NCBI GenBank assembly: GCA_017523605.1
Contig: JAFWVZ010000128.1
Location: 1 to 5,421 of the forward strand
Length of the DNA stretch: 5,421 bases
Origin: Bacillota bacterium
GTDB taxonomy: Bacteria; Bacillota; Clostridia; Peptostreptococcales; Anaerovoracaceae
Direction: 5' to 3'
Under the pieces are notes generated by a model, which saw only the letters and a list, made by a program, of their open reading frames with translations, was not told the DNA's origin and ran no database searches. Positions 1-4,211 of this stretch are shown here, piece after piece; position 1 is the first letter of the stretch, and every line of letters begins with the position of its first letter. The translations under genes and the position numbers were made by a program.

Positions 1-2054
1 ACGTTGAAGCCCAGCTCCTTAAAGAAGGCATGCCAGAACGGCAGGAGCTCGTAGTTGTTGAGCCCCATTGGTATGCCTATGGTCTTCTTGTTCGGGTCGC
101 GGATGTCCGACATCAGCTCGCCCAGAAGCTGCTGCTTGTACTTGTACAGGTCGTAGTGTTCCTTTACGCCCTCACCTTTTATGGGGCGCTCGCAGCGGTT
201 GCCGGCTATGAAGCGCCTGCCTCCGCCGAAATCGTTTATGGTAAGGCTGCAGTTGTTGGTGCACAGACCGCAGCTTGCTGTCTTTACGTTGTGTACGAAG
301 GCTTCCAGCTGCTCCGCGTTAAGCAGAGCGCCTTTGGACGACTCCTCGTGCTGCATTGCGTAGAGCGCGGCGCCGTACGCGCCCATAAGCGGAGCGAAGG
401 CCGGACGGATGACGTTTGCGCCTATCTCCTGCTCGAATGCCCTCAGCACAGAGTCATTTAAGAACGTTCCTCCCTGAACGACTATGTTCTTTCCAAGCGA
501 TTCCGCGCTTGCGCAGCGTATCACTTTGTAGAGCGCGTTCTTTACAACGCTTATGGAAAGCCCTGCGGCTATGTCCTCCACGGCGGCGCCGTCTTTCTGG
601 GCCTGCTTTACGGAGCTGTTCATGAACACCGTGCAGCGCGAACCCAGATCCACGGGCTTTTTAGCGTAGAGGCCCAGCTTCGCGAACTCAGCGGATGTGT
701 AGCCGAGCGCTCCCGCAAAGGTCTGCAGGAAGGACCCGCAGCCGGAGGAGCAAGCCTCGTTCAGATATATGCTGTCTATTGCGCCTCCTCTTATCTGGAA
801 GCACTTTATGTCCTGCCCGCCTATGTCCAGTATGAAGTCTACCTCCGGACAGAACTTCTTTGCGGCAGTATAATGCGCCACGGTCTCTACAACACCTGTG
901 CCTACGCAGAAGGCGTTGCGTATTATCTCCTCGCCGTAGCCTGTAACGGCAGAGCCGAGTATCTTTATCCCCGGATAGTCCTTGTAGAGCTTCTGAAGGT
1001 AGCTCTTTACTATGGGTACCGGGTTGCCGTTGTTAGGAGTATAGAGGGGACGGAAAACGTTGCCTTCCCGGTCCGCAAGCACCAGCTTTACTGTTGTGGA
1101 ACCTGCGTCTATTCCAAGGAACATCTCTAGGTCCGGAGCGCTGATCTCGCTTATTCCTTCGGAGGCTTTCCTGTGCCTTTCGCAGAAAGCCGCGTACTCT
1201 TCTTCGCTTGTGAACAGCGGAGTGCAGGCCGTGTAGCCTTTGCCCATGCTGCGGTTCGCGAGCTTGTCCAGAAGCTGCGGAACGTCTATCGGCTCTGCGC
1301 TTCCTGCCCAGGCGGCTCCCATGGCAACGTAGTAGAGCGAATTCTGAGGACAGGTGCCCTTTGCGCCCAGAACGTCGTCGAACGCTGCCCTAAGCTGCGG
1401 AATGTATGTAAGAGGTCCGCCCAGGTAGAGAATGTTTCCCTTTATCTCCCTGCCCTGAGCAAGGCCCGCTATGGTCTGATTAACTACTGCGTAGAATATG
1501 CTGGCGGCAATGTCTTCTTTTCTGGCGCCCTGATTCAGCAGCGGCTGGACGTCGGACTTTGCGAAGACGCCGCAGCGGCTGGCTATGGTATAGAGCTTCT
1601 CGTGCTTTGCGGCAAGCGCGTCCATCTCTTCCGTGGGGACCTGCATGAGCGCTGCCATCTGGTCTATGAAGGCGCCGGTGCCGCCTGCGCAGGTGCCGTT
1701 CATGCGCATCTCAAAACCACCGGTAAGGAAGAGTATCTTAGCGTCCTCTCCTCCCAGCTCTATTACGGCATCCGTGTCCGGAGCAAGCCTCTTTACTGCC
1801 ACTCTCTCCGCGTACACTTCCTGAACGAACGGAAGTCCCATGCTCTCTGCAAGGCCCATGCCCGCGGATCCCGAGATCGCAAGCTCGAAGGTCTCTCCGG
1901 GATAGTCCGCAAGGACCTGCCCCAGCATCTCCTTAAGGCATTCGTCTATCTTGGAAAGATGTCTTAAATACCTTGCAAACAGAAGGTTTCCGTCCTCGCC
2001 CAGGACCACGCATTTTAATGTTGTTGAACCTACGTCTATGCCAAGCTTCTTCAT
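1..2054 (-). CDS. Acyl-CoA dehydratase activase-related protein with tandem ATPase domains and start of DUF2229 (3' end outside window)
   Basis: I translated this frame codon by codon: 684 residues with no stop, open at the left edge. Activase domain 1 (about 3-225) has the phosphate-binding GIDVGSTT at 5-12, ELGGED at 99-104 and GGPLTY at 212-217. Domain 2 (about 311-555) has GIDAGSTT at 314-321, DIGGQD at 410-415 and GGTFLN at 528-533. These are ASKHA-fold motifs of the HgdC/BadF/BcrA family, which uses ATP hydrolysis to drive low-potential electron transfer. Each domain has a Cys pair 39 residues apart (C122/C161; C435/C474), the spacing of the [4Fe-4S] ligands in the HgdC dimer, so the two domains probably form an intrachain pseudo-dimer. 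C595, C598, C602 and C621 follow and may hold another metal centre. GIPMGLNNYELLPFW from 660 begins a DUF2229-like domain. The protein is soluble and probably oxygen-sensitive. Its substrate is unknown. The family assignment is firm; the partner and reaction are inferred. Confidence 0.9.
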   Translation of the reverse strand, partial: MKKLGIDVGSTTLKCVVLGEDGNLLFARYLRHLSKIDECLKEMLGQVLADYPGETFELAISGSAGMGLAESMGLPFVQEVYAERVAVKRLAPDTDAVIELGGEDAKILFLTGGFEMRMNGTCAGGTGAFIDQMAALMQVPTEEMDALAAKHEKLYTIASRCGVFAKSDVQPLLNQGARKEDIAASIFYAVVNQTIAGLAQGREIKGNILYLGGPLTYIPQLRAAFDDVLGAKGTCPQNSLYYVAMGAAWAGSAEPIDVPQLLDKLANRSMGKGYTACTPLFTSEEEYAAFCERHRKASEGISEISAPDLEMFLGIDAGSTTVKLVLADREGNVFRPLYTPNNGNPVPIVKSYLQKLYKDYPGIKILGSAVTGYGEEIIRNAFCVGTGVVETVAHYTAAKKFCPEVDFILDIGGQDIKCFQIRGGAIDSIYLNEACSSGCGSFLQTFAGALGYTSAEFAKLGLYAKKPVDLGSRCTVFMNSSVKQAQKDGAAVEDIAAGLSISVVKNALYKVIRCASAESLGKNIVVQGGTFLNDSVLRAFEQEIGANVIRPAFAPLMGAYGAALYAMQHEESSKGALLNAEQLEAFVHNVKTASCGLCTNNCSLTINDFGGGRRFIAGNRCERPIKGEGVKEHYDLYKYKQQLLGELMSDIRDPNKKTIGIPMGLNNYELLPFWHAFFKELGFN

Positions 2055-3295
2055 GCTTTGCCCTCCTGTTCGCGGGCTATCGCCAGCATCAGCTTTATGC
2101 GGTTCTCCTGGTTGACCTTGGAGGCGCCTGAGTCGTAGTCCACAGGGAATATGTTAGCCTTGGGGTAGAGCTCGCGCAGCCTGTGTATGGTGCCCTTGCC
2201 TACTATGTGGTTGGGCAGGCAGCCGAACGGCTGTGCGCATATTACGTTGCTGTAGCCTTTTTCTATAAGTTCCGCGGTCTCGCCCGGGAGCAGCCAGCCT
2301 TCGCCCATCTTAACGCCGCGGTCGATCACCTTGTCCGCTAGTTCCTTTACGCGATCGAAGCCCACAGGCTTAACGAACTCCGGATAGGGTTCCAGAGCCT
2401 CGTCTATGGCCTTCTCCCAGCTCTCGGAGATCTTTCCGGCTATGCGGCCTCCCCACAGCGCGGCAAGCCCGCCGCCGTAGTACTCGTGGTCCTTCTCCAT
2501 GTTCGCGAAGCAGTACTGGAAGAAGCCCAGGGTGCCGGGGATCATGTACTCGCAGCCCTGCGAAAGCAGGAACTCCTCCAGGCCGTTGTTGCCCAGAGCC
2601 GCGTATTTTACGTATATCTCGCCAACTATGCCGACCTTTATAAGGTCTTTCTTTTCCTTAGGGATCTCGTGGAAATCCTTTGCCATGGCGGCAAGGTTCT
2701 TCTTCATAGAACGTCCGCCGCGGCCCTTGCCGTGCGCAAACTGGTCCGTAAGCTCCTTTATCCACTTGTCCACAACTCGTCTGGTGTCCCCTTTGTTTAT
2801 CTCGTATGGCAGAGTCTGGTTCTTAAGAAGAAGCAGCATGTCGCCGTAGATAAGGCATCGCAGCGCGGTAAGCGCCATGCCCGCGGTTATCTTAAATCCG
2901 CTGTTCTTCTCCAGCTGCCCGAAGCTTACGGATATTACCGGAACGTACTCCATGCCCATGTTCTTAAGGGCTTTGCGCAGCAGCATTATGTAGTTGGAAG
3001 CCCTGCATCCGCCGCCGGTCTGGAACATTATGAGCGCGGACTTCTTAGGGTCGAAATCTCCGCAGGAGAGCGCGTAGAGCTGCTGTCCCAGCGAGCAGAT
3101 GGCAGGATAGCAGACATCGTTGTGAAGGTACTTAAGGCCGGTGTCGATCACCTTCTTGCCGTCGTAATGCACGGCCACCACGTTGTACCCGTACAGTTTG
3201 AAAGCAGCCTCAAAAAGCTCCATATGCGTCGGGAAGATGTCCGGCGCTATTATGGTGTATTCTTCCTTCATTTTCCTGGTGAAATCTACTCGCAT
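2051..3295 (-). CDS. COG3581-like 2-hydroxyacyl-CoA dehydratase-superfamily subunit
   Basis: This 414-residue soluble protein matches what is the C-terminal module of the long 2-hydroxyacyl-CoA dehydratase/activase fusion proteins. Motifs recognised from that family are HNDVCYP (58-64), QTGGGCRASNY (92-102), GEIYVKY (225-231), QPFGCLPNHIVGKG (355-368) and DYDSGASKVNQ (386-396). Cysteines at 62, 67, 97 and 359 sit inside these motifs and are the best candidates for iron-sulfur ligands; others are at 78, 147, 248, 262 and 353. No signal peptide or membrane segment is visible. It is the first gene of the operon and overlaps the activase gene by four bases, so it is the likely electron acceptor or catalytic partner of that ATPase. 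The start at 3295 is supported by an upstream AGAAGGG; Met9 is possible but its spacing is worse. The family is clear. The substrate is unknown, and this subfamily should not be assumed to dehydrate a 2-hydroxyacyl-CoA. Confidence 0.88.
   Translation of the reverse strand: MRVDFTRKMKEEYTIIAPDIFPTHMELFEAAFKLYGYNVVAVHYDGKKVIDTGLKYLHNDVCYPAICSLGQQLYALSCGDFDPKKSALIMFQTGGGCRASNYIMLLRKALKNMGMEYVPVISVSFGQLEKNSGFKITAGMALTALRCLIYGDMLLLLKNQTLPYEINKGDTRRVVDKWIKELTDQFAHGKGRGGRSMKKNLAAMAKDFHEIPKEKKDLIKVGIVGEIYVKYAALGNNGLEEFLLSQGCEYMIPGTLGFFQYCFANMEKDHEYYGGGLAALWGGRIAGKISESWEKAIDEALEPYPEFVKPVGFDRVKELADKVIDRGVKMGEGWLLPGETAELIEKGYSNVICAQPFGCLPNHIVGKGTIHRLRELYPKANIFPVDYDSGASKVNQENRIKLMLAIAREQEGKA
2061..2067 (-). 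promoter_or_regulatory. Ribosome binding site of the activase gene, inside the end of the upstream gene
   Basis: On the minus strand this reads AGGAGGG, six bases before the ATG at 2054. The start codon overlaps the upstream TGA stop as ATGA (2054-2051). This fixes the start and indicates translational coupling of the two proteins. Confidence 0.85.
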
Positions 3296-3302
3296 AAAGC
3301 TG

Positions 3303-3309
3303 CCCTTCT
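3303..3309 (-). promoter_or_regulatory. Ribosome binding site of the COG3581-like gene
   Basis: AGAAGGG on the minus strand, seven bases before the ATG at 3295. It favours this start over the internal Met9, where a short AGGA lies only three bases from the ATG. Confidence 0.7.
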
Positions 3310-3311
3310 AA

Positions 3312-3322
3312 TAGTATTACTA
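3312..3322. promoter_or_regulatory. Small palindrome in the operon leader, possible operator
   Basis: TAGTA-T-TACTA is an exact 11-base palindrome between the predicted transcription start (about 3327) and the ribosome binding site. ATAGTAT (3311-3317) recurs at 3337-3343 over the -10 region. The position would suit a repressor, but the area is AT-rich, so chance is a real alternative. I do not recognise the site of a known regulator. Confidence 0.25.
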
Positions 3323-3333
3323 AGATATATTAA

Positions 3334-3360
3334 ATTATAGTATAGCACTTTATCTGTAAA
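3334..3360 (-). promoter_or_regulatory. Sigma-A-type promoter of the dehydratase/activase operon
   Basis: Minus strand: -35 TTTACA (3360-3355) and a perfect -10 TATAAT (3339-3334), with a 15-base spacer. The spacer is slightly short; taking TTTTAC as the -35 box gives 16. Transcription would start near 3327, leaving a leader of about 30 bases. The AT-rich block stands out sharply from the GC-rich DNA to its right. Confidence 0.6.
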
Positions 3361-3401
3361 AAGCGCAAGCGACCAGCGCCGCGTTCCGGCGACCGGGCAA
3401 T

Positions 3402-3428
3402 TGTTCTTTACCGGACCGCCGTGTCCGC
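3402..3428 (+). repeat. Left terminal inverted repeat
   Basis: Begins TGTTCTTTA and continues with GGACCGC and GTGTCCGC, the same blocks in the same order as the right end read on the minus strand, apart from small insertions. It has its own short stem (CGGAC 3412-3416 with GTCCG 3423-3427), too weak and without the T-run needed for a terminator. Confidence 0.7.
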
Positions 3429-3659
3429 ACCCGATTATTTATTACAGCTGCTGCCGGCCGGGCTTCAGTGCGTAGGAGCAAGGCCATTGGGGGCCGCCGG
3501 TGCTTAGCGACTGCCGAGACCGGTATGGTCGAAGGCAGAGCTTAGCACGAGCAGGAGACTGCAGGCTCCTGCGAGGCACCGCTGCGTGGGGGTGCCCCCA
3601 TAGCGCAAGCGCGGCCGAGATCCTGCGCGCTGAAGCCCGGTACTGTCCGCAGGCGGAAA

Positions 3660-3689
3660 TAAAAAAGGGCGGACACGCGGTCCGCCCTT
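3660..3689 (-). terminator. Rho-independent terminator of hup
   Basis: Minus strand: perfect ten-pair stem AAGGGCGGAC/GTCCGCCCTT (3689-3680 and 3674-3665) with a five-base loop. The stem runs into six T residues (3666-3661), followed by ATTT. It lies 18 bases beyond the hup stop codon. The plus strand lacks a matching T-run, so it acts only on leftward transcription. Confidence 0.92.
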
Positions 3690-3697
3690 AAAGAACA
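3667..3697 (-). repeat. Right terminal inverted repeat, shared with the hup terminator
   Basis: Read on the minus strand it starts TGTTCTTTA at 3697, ten bases after the hup stop codon, then repeats the GGACCGC and GTGTCCGC blocks of the left end. Unlike the left copy, it has a perfect ten-pair internal stem and is followed by a T-run. Confidence 0.7.
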
Positions 3698-3707
3698 GCC
3701 TATTGGA

Positions 3708-3986
3708 TTACTTGTTGACAGCATCCTTGAGAGCCTTGCCGGCCTTGAATACGGGAGCCTTGCTTGCGGGGATCTTAACGACTTCGCCCGGCTTCTGCGG
3801 GTTTCTGCCCTGACGAGCCTTGCGAGCCTTAACTTCGAAGGTACCGAAGCCGATCAGCTGTACCTTTCCGCCCTTCTTGAGCTCTGCCTCGAGTGCTTCC
3901 AGCGCCGCGTTAACGGTGATCTCCGTATCCTTCTTGGTAAGACCGGTCTTAGCTGCTACGCTTGCTACTAATTCAGACTTATTCAT
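3708..3986 (-). CDS. hup: HU-family DNA-binding nucleoid protein
   Basis: This complete 92-residue protein has the usual HU length. HU dimers bind and bend DNA without strong sequence preference and compact the nucleoid. The N-terminal helical dimerisation part begins MNKSELVASVAAKTGLTKKD. The signature GFGTF follows at 46-50, then the flexible basic DNA-binding arm with RNPQ at 61-64, whose Pro63 corresponds to the intercalating proline. The C-terminus is a lysine-rich helix. A longer open frame reaches an ATG at 4046, but that codon lies at the predicted transcription start. The ATG at 3986 has a near-perfect ribosome binding site and gives the family length, so I chose it. The gene is monocistronic, with its own promoter and terminator. 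All three isoleucine codons are ATC, unlike its neighbours, as expected for a highly expressed gene. IHF is less likely, given single-gene context and Gram-positive features. Confidence 0.96.
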   Translation of the reverse strand: MNKSELVASVAAKTGLTKKDTEITVNAALEALEAELKKGGKVQLIGFGTFEVKARKARQGRNPQKPGEVVKIPASKAPVFKAGKALKDAVNK

Positions 3987-3992
3987 TTTATT

Positions 3993-3998
3993 CCTCCT
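3993..3998 (-). promoter_or_regulatory. Ribosome binding site that decides the hup start
   Basis: AGGAGG on the minus strand, six bases before the ATG at 3986. It rules for the 92-residue product over the longer frame from 4046. Confidence 0.92.
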
Positions 3999-4014
3999 AT
4001 TTTTTATTGGCTGT

Positions 4015-4100
4015 AAAAACGCCTTTTCGATACAACTTTCGTTCACCTATTATTGTACTGATTTCACCAAATAAGTCAACCTCAAAAACGCCGAAAAGGC
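4015..4100. repeat. Paired short repeats bracketing the hup promoter
   Basis: GCCTTTTCG at 4021-4029 is the exact inverse of CGAAAAGGC at 4092-4100, and AAAAACGCC occurs directly repeated at 4015-4023 and 4084-4092. One set lies about 13 bases upstream of the -35 box and the other in the early transcribed leader. They could be a pair of operator sites, but no known regulator is recognised and chance cannot be excluded. Confidence 0.4.
4052..4079 (-). promoter_or_regulatory. Sigma-A-type promoter of hup
   Basis: Minus strand: -35 TTGACT (4079-4074), 16-base spacer and -10 TACAAT (4057-4052), each matching five of six consensus bases. Transcription would start near 4045, giving a leader of about 60 bases. 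Confidence 0.85.
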
Positions 4101-4157
4101 TTAAAAAATCAACATTTATCGGGATTTTTGCCCTGCGTCCGCAAAACTGATTTACAT

Positions 4158-4187
4158 AAAACCGCCGCCCCCTTAAAGAGAGCGGCG
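4158..4187 (-). terminator. Rho-independent terminator of the flippase gene
   Basis: Minus strand: CGCCGCTCTC (4187-4178) pairs with GGGGGCGGCG (4172-4163) over ten pairs, two of them G-U, with loop TTTAA, followed by GTTTT. It starts about 25 bases after the flippase stop codon and separates that gene from hup. The T-run is short, so termination may be incomplete. Confidence 0.75.
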
Positions 4188-4211
4188 AGTCGCTAAACAA
4201 CTGTGTAAAAA

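Larger units (their letters stand above)
3402..3697. repeat. 296-base imperfect inverted repeat (MITE-like element or large structured RNA)
   Basis: The two halves of this gene-free stretch are complementary over most of their length. Paired blocks from outside inward are 3402-3410 with 3689-3697, 3413-3419 with 3679-3685 region, 3421-3428 with 3671-3678 region, 3435-3448 with 3653-3666 (11 of 14), 3458-3477 with 3621-3640 (20 pairs, two of them G-T), 3482-3485 with 3613-3616, 3488-3494 with 3594-3600 and 3498-3503 with 3576-3581. The centre carries two hairpins: 3506-3542 (AGC, CTGCC and GACC arms) and 3551-3572 (GCAGGAG/CTCCTGC). Complementarity stops abruptly outside 3402 and 3697, so these look like element ends. 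No target-site duplication is obvious. Short open frames here overlap the repeat and resemble no family I know. The two G-T pairs would be G-U in a plus-strand RNA, which is only weak evidence for transcription. The remaining gene-free bases, 3361-3401, are GC-rich and hold only a small CGCCG/CGGCG hairpin. Confidence 0.75.

Noticed and set aside
1173..1967. 264-codon plus-strand open frame
   Set aside because: It lies antisense to the activase gene, whose frame has all expected family motifs; its translation resembles no family. It arises from codon bias.
2486..3340. 284-codon plus-strand open frame
   Set aside because: It is antisense to the COG3581-like gene and has no recognisable motif or ribosome binding site.
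3361..3401. Weak terminator-like GCGC hairpin before TTTTT on the minus strand
   Set aside because: The stem is only four pairs with a large loop, and its T-run overlaps the -35 box of the operon promoter; no gene ends just upstream of it.
3402..3697. Retron msr-msd, SRP RNA, 6S RNA or RNase P RNA
   Set aside because: The paired ends and internal hairpins recall a retron RNA, but no reverse transcriptase gene is nearby. The SRP tip sequence, the RNase P core and a 6S-like central bubble are not seen.
3500..3724. Two short open frames (plus 3500-3691, minus 3542-3724) in the intergenic stretch
   Set aside because: Both run through the inverted repeat, and the minus one also overlaps the hup terminator and the end of hup. 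Their compositions look like translated hairpins and neither has a clear ribosome binding site.
3987..4046. 20-residue N-terminal extension of HU from the ATG at 4046
   Set aside because: It begins at the predicted transcription start, lacks a ribosome binding site and exceeds the family length; the ATG at 3986 has AGGAGG at ideal spacing.
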